64,000 nucleotides of DNA from Trichocoleus desertorum NBK24 (lineage in GTDB: Bacteria; Cyanobacteriota; Cyanobacteriia; FACHB-46). Each line of letters begins with the position of its first letter. Within the stretch, counting starts at the first letter, position 1. The stretch is taken from contig NZ_CP116619.1 in the NCBI RefSeq assembly GCF_030409055.1, forward strand, positions 124,001-188,000, read 5' to 3'. This document shows positions 49,523 through 58,984 of this stretch, piece after piece. Below the pieces are notes generated by a model. The model saw nothing but the letters and a program-made list of their open reading frames with translations. It did not search any database and had not been told where the DNA came from. Made by a program: the position numbers and the translations under genes.

Positions 49523-51931
49523 ATGGACGCTGAAGCAGTATTGGCATGGGTTGACACCCTAGTTCTGACCAAGACTGGGCAACGTCTGAGCGATTTACAG
49601 AAAACAATCTTGCACAAAGTCTGGCAGGGGCACAAGTATTTTGAAATCGCCGCTGACTACGGCTGTACGGAAGGGCATGTCAAAGATGTTGGTTCCGACC
49701 TGTGGAAATTTCTCTCTCAACAACTCGGTGAAAAGATTACTAAAACCAACTGCCGAGCCGCGTTAGCGCGATATTTTCAAGCTGCGTCCATCACATCACA
49801 AATTTCTTGTACTCAACTCCATTTCTCGGCTCCTCCCCCATTCCATCCAGATGTAGCCCCAACCCCAGAACTCACTAACTTTGTTGGACGTACAACCGCG
49901 ATCGCCCATCTCAATCGTTTAGCCAGCCAAGGAGCCAAGGCGATCGTTATTCAGGGAGAAGGCGGTTTAGGAAAAACGACACTGGCCCAACAATATCTAC
50001 AAACCCAGGAATTTGAGATAGTTTTAGAACTGTTGATGGCGAAGGAAACCCAAAATATTACCTCTGCTGAACGGGTCGTAGAGGAATGGCTCCAGCATGA
50101 CTTTGGCCAAGAGCCCAGCGTAGAGTTTGGCGTGAATTTAGGACGACTCAAGCGACAACTCCAAACTCGGCGCATTGGCCTATTGATCGACAACTTAGAG
50201 CCTGCCCTAGATTTGCAAGGACGATTGTTAGCCGCGCATCGCAACTATGTTGAGCTATTGCGAATTTTGACCGATGGCCGAGTCCGATCGCTGACCCTAA
50301 TTACCAGTCGCGATCGCCTATGTGAATCGAGCCTCAGCCTATTGCACTATCGACTACCCAGCTTAGAACAGGAGGCGTGGGAGCAGTTCTTTCGGCATCA
50401 AAACATTGCAATCAATGAGTCAGTGCTGCAAAAAATGCACCGGGCTTATGGCGGCAACGCTAAGGCAATGGGGATTCTTTGTGGCGCGATTCAGGAAGAC
50501 TTTGCTCATGATATGGCGGCTTACTGGCAAGAAAACGACGGCGATTTGCTAGTGACCACTGACCTAAAAGACTTAGTGGCTAGCCAAGTCAATCGGCTAC
50601 AAGCGCTAGACCCTCAAGCGTATCGATTGTTTTACCGTTTGGGCTGTTATCGTTACCAAGATGTCCCCACCATTCCCACAGCAGCACTCCTCTGTTTACT
50701 GTGGGATGTCCCACCGACGCAGCAGCGACAAACTATTGCCTCCCTTCGCAACCGCTCTCTAATCGAATACCATAACGGCGGCTACTGGCTGCATCCCGTC
50801 ATCCGGGCAGAGGCGATCGCCCGTCTGCGAGCCAGTGATGAGTGGGTCACTGTGAACCACAAAGCAGCAGAGTTCTGGACTGCCAATGTCCGTGCGATTG
50901 AAACGACCAAAGATGCGCTACAAGCCCTAGAAGCCTACTATCACTACGTTGAAATTAATGATTTTGAGGCAGCGAGCAGCGTAATTCTCAAAAGTAGAAA
51001 TAATCAGTGGCAGCAGTTTCTCCCTCTCGGTAGCACCTTATATCGGATGGGGCTACTGCAACCGCTACTGGCTGCTATTAATCAAGTAATTCGCAATGTG
51101 CACTCCGATCGCAACCTCAGCGAACTCTACAACATCTGGGGAGATTTGCACTGGATTACGGGCAACATTCATCAGGCGATCGCTTGCCAAGAAACGACCA
51201 TGACGCTGGCTCATCAAGCCTTGCAGTCTCTCCCTACTGCCCCCCAAACTCCAGCCGAGAAACATCAGCTCTACTACTTCAAAATGCTGGAAGTCGATTC
51301 CCTACTCAGCATTGGTCTTTACAAAATTGATCTGTGGGAGTTGGCGGATGCTGCCCGTTTGTTTCAGCAAGTAATCGCTCTAGCTCAAAACACCGAACAC
51401 CACCGCTGGGCCGAAAAAGCCACTGTTTGTCTAGCTTTAGTCAATTCTTATTTAGATTTACCTAGTGCATCTCTCACGTTGGTGGAGACAATCTACCATT
51501 CTCTCCTGACCAAGCAGTTGGCAGAGCACAGCGGCAGATTTGCCTACTTCATTCAAATTCTAGGCCAAACTTATGTCAATTTAGGCGATTTCGAGAAGGC
51601 AGGTGCCATGTATCAGATGGCATTGACCTTTTCTGAGGCAGGTTCCTACACCCAAATTAAAGCCAAAACTCTCAATGGTTTAGCCGAAATTGAGCGCCAA
51701 CAATCTGCTTTTGATATCGCCCTCAATCATCATGCTGAAGCGATCGCCCTTTTAGAACAAATTGGTGCCAAATGTGACTTGGCTGAAGCTTATTTTCAGC
51801 TAGGACTCACTCACCAAAAAATGAACAATATTGTGAGTAGTCAAACCAACTTTGAGCGGGCCATCCAGCTATTCACAGAAATGCAAGCGCCCCAGCAAGT
51901 GCTCAAAGTGAAGCAAGACCAGAGGTCATAG
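49523..51931 (+). CDS. STAND NTPase: HTH, NB-ARC and TPR domains
   Basis: 802 residues from the second ATG (MDAEAVLAWVDTLVLTKTGQ); an ATG four codons upstream is possible. N-terminal ~90 residues form the HTH domain often fused to cyanobacterial NB-ARC and WD-repeat proteins (LSDLQKTILHKVWQGHKYFE; EKITKTNCRAALARYF). NB-ARC: Walker A IQGEGGLGKTTLAQQY (~145), Walker B RIGLLIDNLEPALD (~218), sensor SLTLITSRDRL (~262), GxP-like YRLPSLEQEAW and winged helix (~370-440). C-terminal TPR-like helices (~520-790). STAND proteins oligomerise on ligand binding; many are immune or signalling switches. No obvious effector domain beyond the HTH and no partner gene beside it. Confidence 0.85.
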   Translation: MDAEAVLAWVDTLVLTKTGQRLSDLQKTILHKVWQGHKYFEIAADYGCTEGHVKDVGSDLWKFLSQQLGEKITKTNCRAALARYFQAASITSQISCTQLHFSAPPPFHPDVAPTPELTNFVGRTTAIAHLNRLASQGAKAIVIQGEGGLGKTTLAQQYLQTQEFEIVLELLMAKETQNITSAERVVEEWLQHDFGQEPSVEFGVNLGRLKRQLQTRRIGLLIDNLEPALDLQGRLLAAHRNYVELLRILTDGRVRSLTLITSRDRLCESSLSLLHYRLPSLEQEAWEQFFRHQNIAINESVLQKMHRAYGGNAKAMGILCGAIQEDFAHDMAAYWQENDGDLLVTTDLKDLVASQVNRLQALDPQAYRLFYRLGCYRYQDVPTIPTAALLCLLWDVPPTQQRQTIASLRNRSLIEYHNGGYWLHPVIRAEAIARLRASDEWVTVNHKAAEFWTANVRAIETTKDALQALEAYYHYVEINDFEAASSVILKSRNNQWQQFLPLGSTLYRMGLLQPLLAAINQVIRNVHSDRNLSELYNIWGDLHWITGNIHQAIACQETTMTLAHQALQSLPTAPQTPAEKHQLYYFKMLEVDSLLSIGLYKIDLWELADAARLFQQVIALAQNTEHHRWAEKATVCLALVNSYLDLPSASLTLVETIYHSLLTKQLAEHSGRFAYFIQILGQTYVNLGDFEKAGAMYQMALTFSEAGSYTQIKAKTLNGLAEIERQQSAFDIALNHHAEAIALLEQIGAKCDLAEAYFQLGLTHQKMNNIVSSQTNFERAIQLFTEMQAPQQVLKVKQDQRS

Positions 51932-52047
51932 CGCTACGATCGCGTCCCTAATTAGCTCAGAAACCTACGCAGAATCGGGCGATCGCCCACTAGACTAACA
52001 GAGGAGGCTTTTTCAACCGAGACGACTAGTAACTGAGACTACAAAAC

Positions 52048-53025
52048 ATGCATCATCAATCACTCTCTTTACCCCTGATGGGATGCGGCACTTGGGCCTG
52101 GGGCAATCGTTTGCTGTGGGGCTACGACGAGAGCATGGATGAGCAGTTGCAAGCTGTCTTTAACTTGTGCGTCCAGCAAGGTGTGACGTTATTCGATACA
52201 GGCGATTCCTACGGTACGGGCAAATTCAATGGACGCAGTGAGCAATTACTTGGACAGTTTACCCAAGCGTATGCCGGCCCCAATCAAGCAGAAATCTGTA
52301 TCGCGACGAAATTGGCCGCTTATCCCTGGCGATTGACGCGCAAAGCAATGGTGTCGGCTGGGCAAGCTTCGGCTCAGCGCTTAGGGAGAAACGTAGATTT
52401 GGTGCAGATGCATTGGTCTACAGCGAACTATGCACCTTGGCAGGAATGGTCTCTCTTAGATGGTCTGGGTGATCTGTATGAACAAGGACTTGCCAAAGGA
52501 GTCGGTCTGTCTAATTACGGCCCGAAGCGGTTACGACAAGTCCATCAAAGACTGGCAGAGCGCGGCATTCCTATCTCCACCTTACAAGTGCAATACTCGC
52601 TGTTGTCTACCTATCCAGTTACAGAGCTAGGGTTGAAAGATGTCTGTGATGAGTTAGGCATCAAACTCATCGCCTATAGTCCTCTGGCTCTGGGAATCCT
52701 AACGGGCAAGTATTCCGAGCAAGGCCCCTTCCCCAAAGGCATTCGCGGACTCCTCTTTAAGCAACTTCTGTCAGGCAGCCGACCTTTGCTAGATTGCTTG
52801 CAGGCGATCGCCACCTCTCGCGACAAAACCATGTCTCAAGTTGCCCTGAATTGGTGTATTGCCAAAGGCACCATTCCCATTCCTGGCGCAAAAAACGTAG
52901 AACAAGCCCAGCAGAATGTCGGAGCTTTAGGGTGGCAACTGGATGCAGGTGAAATGGCAGAACTCGATCAAGCTGCTGCTAACGTAGACAAACCGATGGT
53001 GCAGAATATCTTTCAGACCAGATAA
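52048..53025 (+). CDS. Aldo/keto reductase
   Basis: 325 residues. AKR barrel with the full tetrad region: VTLFDTGDSYGTGKFNGRSE (~50, Asp and Tyr), AEICIATKLAAYPWRLTRKA (~84, Lys), VDLVQMHWSTANYAPWQEW (~120, His), GLAKGVGLSNYGPKRLRQVH (~150) and LIAYSPLALGILTGKYSEQG (~212, NADPH loop), ALNWCIAKGTIPIPGAKN (~275). It resembles plant chloroplast and cyanobacterial AKRs (pyridoxal reductase-like). Physiological carbonyl substrate not known. Confidence 0.9.
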   Translation: MHHQSLSLPLMGCGTWAWGNRLLWGYDESMDEQLQAVFNLCVQQGVTLFDTGDSYGTGKFNGRSEQLLGQFTQAYAGPNQAEICIATKLAAYPWRLTRKAMVSAGQASAQRLGRNVDLVQMHWSTANYAPWQEWSLLDGLGDLYEQGLAKGVGLSNYGPKRLRQVHQRLAERGIPISTLQVQYSLLSTYPVTELGLKDVCDELGIKLIAYSPLALGILTGKYSEQGPFPKGIRGLLFKQLLSGSRPLLDCLQAIATSRDKTMSQVALNWCIAKGTIPIPGAKNVEQAQQNVGALGWQLDAGEMAELDQAAANVDKPMVQNIFQTR

Positions 53026-53207
53026 ATCCGCCATCTACTCTTTTTGTGATAACTATCACCAAAAAACTGAGCTTTAATCACTGAAACAAAGGAGCTACAT
53101 CACTGAGAAATCCTTGCAGAATCACCTTTGTAGTGCTGGCGACATCACTGGAAAGTCTGTTTAATTAGGCGATATTGAGGGTAGGAAAAGCTCCCTTTAG
53201 AAATATC

Positions 53208-53435
53208 ATGTTAGTCACCGCATGTCTACTACCTTCTGCCCTCTCTGACTTGTTTGCTCAGTCTCAAGACTCTGGCAAAATCACCCTCGCCGATCGCTAC
53301 GGGCTGAGAGTCGCTTTGTTAGATTCTGCTTTGAGTGAAGATGAGCTAGGCTCTATCGATCGCCTGTTACATGCCATTCGTCGAGGCCGAGTTGAGGTAG
53401 TCGATGAACTCTCCGTCATTCTTTCGCTCAACTAG
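53208..53435 (+). CDS. Small conserved cyanobacterial-type protein, unknown function
   Basis: 75 residues from ATG 53208 (MLVTACLLPSALSDLFAQSQ); a TTG at 53175 would add eleven. Pattern: LADRYGLRVALLDSALSEDE then LGSIDRLLHAIRRGRVEVVD ending ELSVILSLN. No signal cleavage, Cys or TM helix is evident. The sequence looks like a short helical regulatory protein; I do not know a function. The 194 bp following it hold no other recognised gene. Confidence 0.6.
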   Translation: MLVTACLLPSALSDLFAQSQDSGKITLADRYGLRVALLDSALSEDELGSIDRLLHAIRRGRVEVVDELSVILSLN

Positions 53436-53629
53436 TTTCATCTACTTGTCTTTCATTTTTTGAATTTAAAAAGCCAAAGTTATAGCCCATAGTTTCGGTA
53501 CTATTTTTAACTACATTCAGAAAATCTTTAACTACATCAAGTCCTCCTAAAACAAGGCAAAACTCACTCAACCTGTAGAATTAAAAGCGATCGCTTCCTA
53601 GCCAGTTGGTTGAGTCGAGACACAAGCCT

Positions 53630-54592
53630 GTGACAGAAACGCCCTTATTACTCGCCCTAGATTTTGGCGGCACGAAACACGCAGCAGCACTGATTGGTCA
53701 GGGCGAGACCCAATGGCGAGATTCCCGTCGTCAGCTCTCTCCTGCCAAACCCAATGCCCAGACCGATTGGCAGATCATGCGATCGCTAGCTCATGAACTG
53801 CTGCAAGGTGCCAAGCCGAGTGCGATCGGAGTCAGCTTTGGTGGGCCAGTCGATGCCAAAACTGGAACAGTACGGCTCTCTCACCATGTCCCTGGGTGGG
53901 AAAATGTACCGCTACAGCAATGGCTAGAAGCAGAGTTTGCTGCCCCTGCCAGTGTGGATAATGATGCCAACGTTGCGGCGGTGGGAGAGCATCGCTTTGG
54001 AGCAGGTCGAGGTTGCGACAGCTTGTTCTACATCACCATCAGTACAGGCGTGGGCGGTGGCTGGATTCTCAACGGTCAACTGTGGTCAGGAGCCGAAGGG
54101 ATGGCGGGAGAAATTGGTCATATCGTGGTTGATCCCGATGGGCCGCTCTGTCTATGCGGCAAACGTGGCTGTGTCGAACGGTTAGCCTCTGGCCCCTACA
54201 TTGCCCAGGACATCCGAGAACAGCTAGTAGCCCAGCCCCACCGAGGCCAAATTCTGCGATCGCTCGTCAACCAGAACCTAGACACAATAACCGCTCAGGT
54301 AGTCAGCCAAGCCACAACCCAGGGCGATGACTTAGCTTGGGAAGTGTTGGAGGTCGCAGCCTGGGCGCTCGGTCTGGGAATTGGCAATGTAGCTAACTTG
54401 ATGAATCCGCAACGCTTTATTTTAGGTGGGGGTGTGACGAAATCAGGAGCACAGTGGTGGGAGACGGTGCGACAAACGGCTCAGACTACCGCGCTACCAG
54501 AAATCCACTTTGAAATTGTCCCTGCGGCCTTAGGTGATGAGGCTCCTTTGTGGGGAGCTGTCGCTCTGGCTAGCGATCGCCTCCAAGACTAA
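53630..54592 (+). CDS. ROK-family sugar kinase
   Basis: 320 residues from a GTG at 53630 (VTETPLLLALDFGGTKHAAA); a TTG eight codons earlier is possible. ASKHA fold: phosphate-1 loop LALDFGGTKHAAALIG (~8), GVSFGGPVDAKTGTVRL (~70), PASVDNDANVAAVGEHRFGA (~105, catalytic Asp), FYITISTGVGGGWILNG (~132), and the ROK zinc/consensus EIGHIVVDPDGPLCLCGKRG with CVERLASGP (~160-185). Likely glucokinase, but ROK kinases also take fructose, allose or ManNAc. The DUF554 gene follows 16 bp later. Confidence 0.88.
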   Translation: MTETPLLLALDFGGTKHAAALIGQGETQWRDSRRQLSPAKPNAQTDWQIMRSLAHELLQGAKPSAIGVSFGGPVDAKTGTVRLSHHVPGWENVPLQQWLEAEFAAPASVDNDANVAAVGEHRFGAGRGCDSLFYITISTGVGGGWILNGQLWSGAEGMAGEIGHIVVDPDGPLCLCGKRGCVERLASGPYIAQDIREQLVAQPHRGQILRSLVNQNLDTITAQVVSQATTQGDDLAWEVLEVAAWALGLGIGNVANLMNPQRFILGGGVTKSGAQWWETVRQTAQTTALPEIHFEIVPAALGDEAPLWGAVALASDRLQD

Positions 54593-54608
54593 TCCTTAGG
54601 ATTGCTAT

Positions 54609-55346
54609 ATGTCACTTGATTTTTGGGCTAAAACCAGCGGCACCTGGATTAATATCGGCACTGTCCTGGCTGGTACCGCACTAGGCTTGGGGCTGCAAGG
54701 TCGCTTACCACTACGCATGCAACGCATCATTACTCAAGGCTTAGGGTTGATCACCTTGTTCGTGGGGATTCAGATGGCGGGTAGCTTAACCAAAACTCAA
54801 GCAGGCCGCATTGATGGTGTGGTTTTAGCATTATTGGCGATCGCTCTTGGTGGCCTGCTTGGCGAGTGGTGGCAGCTAGAAGAACGACTCACAGCAGTCG
54901 GGGATTGGCTGAAGCAACGCTTTAAGGGTGGTGGTGGCTTTACCGATGGCTTTGTCGCTGCTAGCCTCTTGTTTTGTGTCGGCCCCATGACATTAATCGG
55001 TAGCCTCAACAATGGTCTCACCGGGGACAACACCCTGCTGACCTTGAAAGCCACAATGGATGGCTTAGCCGCGATCGCTTTCACTAGCAGTTTTGGTATC
55101 GGTGTGGGCTTTTCCACCTTGATCATTTTGGTCTATCAAGGTGGCTTGTCCTTAGCGGCAGGTCTACTAGCTCAGTCCCTTCCTGATCCCGCCACCGATC
55201 CCCGTGTGCTGCTAATAACAGGAGTAGGAGGGCTGATGATCTTGGGCATCTCCCTCAACTTATTGGAAGTTGCCCAAGTGCGCGTCGCTTCCTTCTTACC
55301 AGCCTTGGCATTAGCACCCTTAATCTATTTCATTTTGGCTCGCTAG
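54609..55346 (+). CDS. DUF554 membrane protein
   Basis: 245 residues, about seven hydrophobic helices. DUF554 motifs: GTWINIGTVLAGTALGLGLQ (~10), GLGLITLFVGIQMAGSL (~45), LLGEWWQLEERLTAVGDWLK (~83), FVAASLLFCVGPMTLIGSLN (~115) and LLTLKATMDGLAAIAFTSSF (~145). The family is proposed as transporter-like; no substrate known. In a likely two-gene operon with the ROK kinase. Its stop is 3 bp from the stop of the convergent gene. Confidence 0.87.
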   Translation: MSLDFWAKTSGTWINIGTVLAGTALGLGLQGRLPLRMQRIITQGLGLITLFVGIQMAGSLTKTQAGRIDGVVLALLAIALGGLLGEWWQLEERLTAVGDWLKQRFKGGGGFTDGFVAASLLFCVGPMTLIGSLNNGLTGDNTLLTLKATMDGLAAIAFTSSFGIGVGFSTLIILVYQGGLSLAAGLLAQSLPDPATDPRVLLITGVGGLMILGISLNLLEVAQVRVASFLPALALAPLIYFILAR

Positions 55347-55349
55347 CCA

Positions 55350-56465
55350 CTACAGTTTTTCCCAAGCTTGAATCAGGGCTTGCAGAGCTTGAGGTAAACC
55401 TTCCTTGTCAATGTCGATGTATTCAAAGGTGCTACCCATTGCTTGCACAGTTGAGGTTGGGTAATCAGCAAAAGCAGCACTGGTGAAGAATCTCAAGCCA
55501 TTCATGTTAGGAACTCTTTGCTGCTCTAGCACCTGTTGGAACTGACTCAGTTGTTGTTGAGACAGACGCTTAATCACCGTGGGCCGAGAAGATGGGGAGT
55601 TCAATCCGCGAGTCTGGCGGTAGAGCGTACCATCAGCAGTGAGGTAAGTATCGGTTACGCTTCCGGTCAAGCCACCAGAAACGCTGAGACGAAACACTAC
55701 ATTGTCACCGATTGGCGTAGGCGGTTCGTTTCCTTCAGGGATGAAAGAAGTGAAAACTTCACCTCGACTGCCGCTGGCTGTAGCATTTTGGGCAATGCGG
55801 GAAGCATCTTGGCTTACATGGTAGACCCAGTGTTGTTGATCGCCCGCTATAATCACCTGCCAGCCAGAAATCGCAATTCTCGTGCAAGCTCGTCCGGGTT
55901 CATAAATACCCATGCAGCCATCAAAGGTGGCAGCTTTAGATTCTAAAACGCGCAAGCTGGAAGCAGGAACGCGAGTTTGTTGGGCAATGGTCTCGAACAG
56001 GCGATCCACAACTTGAGGTGGCAGAGCAGAGGGATCTTGAGTTTCTATCTTAATCACCTGAGCTTTCAGGTCAGTGCGGTAGACCCAGTTCTCTTTGCCA
56101 TTGGTCATTTCGACCCGCCAGCCCTCTACCGTTGCCATCGCGCAGCGCTCGTTGGGTTGAGCCAGCCCTAAGCAGCTATCTCCCCAAGTTTCTCGGCTAA
56201 AGCTAACCACTTTTAAGCCGCGCGATCGCAAGTCGAAGCGTTGAACTAAATCTTGTTTAACTCGCCGGACAACCATTTGGGGCAAACGAGTTTTAGCCTT
56301 AGCAGCTTGGGCTTGTTTAAGTTGAGCAATCAGGGGTTGGGAAGGTTGGGGCAGCGCGATCGCTGCTGGTGCAGAAACAGCACCGAACATGACAGCACCC
56401 AACAGAGCCAATGACAACAGCTTTTGAGGTTGCTTAGCTGCTGAGGAGTTGGAAGTGAAACGCAT
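55350..56465 (-). CDS. Secreted protein of unknown function with two related Cys-containing units
   Basis: 371 residues from ATG 56465 (MRFTSNSSAAKQPQKLLSLA); earlier ATGs at 56468 and 56495 exist. Signal peptide with core LLSLALLGAVMFGAVSAPAA. Two units of the same type follow: LKVVSFSRETWGDSCLGLAQ...CAMATVEGWRVEMTNGKENWVYRTD (~85-140) and LRVLESKAATFDGCMGIYEP...CTRIAISGWQVIIAGDQQHWVYHVS (~172-225), each with two Cys that may form a disulfide and a W-V-Y core, resembling inhibitor-like repeats. A third region (FRLSVSGGLTGSVTDTYLTA) is beta-rich. Function unknown. Confidence 0.75.
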   Translation of the reverse strand: MRFTSNSSAAKQPQKLLSLALLGAVMFGAVSAPAAIALPQPSQPLIAQLKQAQAAKAKTRLPQMVVRRVKQDLVQRFDLRSRGLKVVSFSRETWGDSCLGLAQPNERCAMATVEGWRVEMTNGKENWVYRTDLKAQVIKIETQDPSALPPQVVDRLFETIAQQTRVPASSLRVLESKAATFDGCMGIYEPGRACTRIAISGWQVIIAGDQQHWVYHVSQDASRIAQNATASGSRGEVFTSFIPEGNEPPTPIGDNVVFRLSVSGGLTGSVTDTYLTADGTLYRQTRGLNSPSSRPTVIKRLSQQQLSQFQQVLEQQRVPNMNGLRFFTSAAFADYPTSTVQAMGSTFEYIDIDKEGLPQALQALIQAWEKL

Positions 56466-56571
56466 CATTGGAAGTACCAGAAGTAAGAGAGTCATTGATT
56501 ACTCTCCTAAACTAGCCTTCTGCCCTCAACCTCTGAGTTCGGTTACAAAATTGGTTACAAAATTAACCGAT

Positions 56572-57642
56572 TTAGGCGACTGGAACTCCCCCGGTTTGCC
56601 GACTCACCGCTTCTGCCAGGATCTCTAGCATTTCCGCAGTTGTGCCTAAGTCCACACAGGGATCGGTAATGCTCTGACCATAGGTGAGCTGAGACAAGTC
56701 TTCCGGAATCGGTTGATTGCCTGCCACCAAATGACTCTCAATCATGATCCCCATAATGTGAGGGGAGCCAGCTTTCACCTGAGCAGCAATATCCTGTGAG
56801 ACCAAAGGTTGGCGGGTGTAGTCTTTGTCAGAATTGCCATGACTGCAATCAATCATGATGCGCTGGTTGAGCTTGTATTTGCTCAGTTCCTTGGCTGATT
56901 TCTCGATGTAAGCCGCGTCGTAGTTTGGCCCCTGCTTACCACCGCGTAAGACCAAGTGACCATCTGGATTACCTGTGGTGGTGACAATACTCGCTAGCCC
57001 TTGGGAGCTGATCCCTAAAAAATGATGGGGAGAATTGGCTGCTAGCATGGCATTCACAGCAGCACCCAGGTTGCCATCGGTGCCATTCTTATAACCGACA
57101 GGCATGGAGAGCCCAGAAGCCATTTCTCGGTGAGTTTGGCTTTCGGTGGTGCGAGCCCCGATCGCGGTCCAGGAAATCAGGTCTGCTAGATACTGTGGGG
57201 TGATGGGATCAAGCAATTCTGTGGCAGCAGGCAAACCCAGTTTAGCCAATTCTAGGAGCAATTTCCGCGCCTGACGCAACCCTGTATTGATGTCGTAACT
57301 GCCATCTAGGTGGGGATCGTTGATTAAGCCCTTCCAGCCAATCGTAGTGCGAGGCTTCTCGAAATAAACGCGCATGACGATCTCAAGCTGGTCTTGTAGC
57401 GCTGTCCGCAGCTTGAGCAACTTTTGACCATACTCGTACGCAGCATCCACATCATGGATCGAGCAGGGACCCACAATTACGAGTAGGCGTTGATCCTCTC
57501 CTTGCAGAATATTGCGGATGCGATCGCGGGTTTCTGCCACCAAAGTAGACACTTCTTCAGTGATCGGCAATTCGCTATGAATAAAGGCTGGACTCAATAG
57601 GGGACGCGTTTCAACGACGTGCAAATCGTAGGTTCTACGCAT
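56572..57642 (-). CDS. aroG: 3-deoxy-7-phosphoheptulonate synthase (class I)
   Basis: 356 residues, the AroAI-alpha type of DAHP synthase. Motifs: LLVIVGPCSIHDVDAAYEYG (~53-72; PEP binding), VMRVYFEKPRTTIGWKGLIN (~90), GARTTESQTHREMASGLSMP (~156), VGYKNGTDGNLGAAVNAMLA (~177), VLRGGKQGPNYDAAYIEKSA (~225), IMIDCSHGNSDKDYTRQPLV (~253), and MGIMIESHLVAGNQPI (~287, metal Glu). It condenses PEP with erythrose 4-phosphate in the first shikimate-pathway step. Subtype (Phe, Tyr or Trp sensitive) cannot be assigned, so the symbol is generic. Confidence 0.93.
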   Translation of the reverse strand: MRRTYDLHVVETRPLLSPAFIHSELPITEEVSTLVAETRDRIRNILQGEDQRLLVIVGPCSIHDVDAAYEYGQKLLKLRTALQDQLEIVMRVYFEKPRTTIGWKGLINDPHLDGSYDINTGLRQARKLLLELAKLGLPAATELLDPITPQYLADLISWTAIGARTTESQTHREMASGLSMPVGYKNGTDGNLGAAVNAMLAANSPHHFLGISSQGLASIVTTTGNPDGHLVLRGGKQGPNYDAAYIEKSAKELSKYKLNQRIMIDCSHGNSDKDYTRQPLVSQDIAAQVKAGSPHIMGIMIESHLVAGNQPIPEDLSQLTYGQSITDPCVDLGTTAEMLEILAEAVSRQTGGVPVA

Positions 57643-57760
57643 GGGACTTATAAACTCTCAACAAAGAAACCCGGTCTCTCAAATTGCAGCTTAACAGTTT
57701 CCCTCTCCGTCGTGACGTTCAGACAGATAAATTAAGCCACAATACTTAAATTAAGGAGTG

Positions 57761-57950
57761 CTAATTGGACTCAAGCTTAACTTTTTGCTGCTCACGTCGG
57801 CGTAACCAGTCAAACACTTGCTCAACCGATAGGTTCAAACTGACACCTTCTAAACTAGGCAAGCTATCTGTCTCTGAGAGCAGATCTGGCAAGCGATCGC
57901 ACTGACAAATCAAGACTAACGGCTCCTTGGGATCAAGCAGCCACTTTAAT
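57761..57950 (-). pseudogene. Uma2-type endonuclease-like gene, C-terminal remnant
   Basis: A 62-codon minus-strand frame reading LKWLLDPKEPLVLICQCDRL then PDLLSETDSLPSLEGVSLNL, SVEQVFDWLRRREQQK, ending at TAG 57761-57763. This is the C-terminal pattern of the Uma2 (DUF820) family, abundant in cyanobacteria: Ser/Leu-rich DVLPSLEGVxLxLxVEQVFDWL. The N-terminal two thirds, with the PD-(D/E)XK residues, are absent and a stop precedes the frame. The rest of 57643-58024 shows nothing else recognisable. Confidence 0.65.
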
Positions 57951-58024
57951 TAGCCAAGCTTAAGACAACGCTATAGTGGCCGCGATGGCTAACCTTGCTC
58001 TACCACACAAGCTCGCCAATCACC

Positions 58025-58864
58025 TTAATGGGTATTTTGAAGTTCAGTGATGGCTTTAGCCAAGAGTTTCGGTTTTGCCAAGCAAGTTTTCTCAAAAAGT
58101 TGGGGATACAAGTTTCTGGCTCGATAGAAACAAGCAGTCTCTACATGAGCAGCTCTAAAATTTGTATTACCCAACGCTGCATTAGAGAAGTTTGCACCCG
58201 TCAGGTTAGCTCCTTCAAAGCTAGTAGAAGCCCAGGTAGAACGGTAGGGAAGGAGTTGGACAACTAAGTAAGCTGTAGTAGACACTAAAATAACTAGTGG
58301 AAAAAACAAAAGCAAAAACAGAAAAATACTAGCAACTAATACCAATAAATATAAGCCAAAATCCTCAAATGGACTTGGACCATTTCTCAGGAAATTCATG
58401 ACAATACTAGCCACTAAACTGCTTGTAAAGTAGCATGAAACTACCATTGAAAAGTTTTTAGCAACCCATGTTGAGGAAAAGGCTAAGAAAAACAATGATG
58501 GTATGAAAGAGATCCCCCAAACCAGCCCTAAACCTAGCCCTCGCAAATGATCTGGATCATCTGGTTGTCCTAAGCCCTGAAAAATTTCAGCACAGTAAAT
58601 TATGGCAAAGCTCATGGCTAGGCCAGCGACAAGTAACTGAAACGTGGCTCGGATTACTGTGGCTATCAACGTTGAGCCAGCCTTAGCACCACTAAAGTTA
58701 GCGTCTGTTAAGTCAGCATTAACAAAGCTAGCACCTCGAATATCAGCGTGGCTCAAGTCGACACCAAGTAGTTGCTGATGATCAAACTTTTGGTTGACTA
58801 GATTTTGATCGCCAAAGTTTCTTTTACCTCGTTCATAAAGACTAATCAGTTCTGAAGCTTTCAT
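58025..58864 (-). CDS. Pentapeptide-repeat membrane protein
   Basis: 279 residues. N-terminal short pentapeptide block A(D/N)LxxA (LGVDLSHADIRGASFVNADL then TDANFSGAKAG, ~33-63), four hydrophobic helices in the middle (~65-90 ATFQLLVAGLAMSFAIIYCA; ~110-130; ~140-160; ~175-200 LLVLVASIFLFLLLFFPLVI), and a second block (TSFEGANLTGANFSNAALGN then TNFRAAHVETACFYRARN, ~212-248). This split layout with the membrane domain between repeats is common in cyanobacteria; function unknown. Confidence 0.83.
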   Translation of the reverse strand: MKASELISLYERGKRNFGDQNLVNQKFDHQQLLGVDLSHADIRGASFVNADLTDANFSGAKAGSTLIATVIRATFQLLVAGLAMSFAIIYCAEIFQGLGQPDDPDHLRGLGLGLVWGISFIPSLFFLAFSSTWVAKNFSMVVSCYFTSSLVASIVMNFLRNGPSPFEDFGLYLLVLVASIFLFLLLFFPLVILVSTTAYLVVQLLPYRSTWASTSFEGANLTGANFSNAALGNTNFRAAHVETACFYRARNLYPQLFEKTCLAKPKLLAKAITELQNTH

Positions 58865-58984
58865 ACGGTGACAGGTCGTATTAAGGATGATTTTCTGGAT
58901 TTGGTTTTTCCAAAAAGCGATCGCCCTCTTAAATGCAAAAGAGCGATCGCGTTCATTGTGAAATCGAAGTAGGTATGCACCTAA

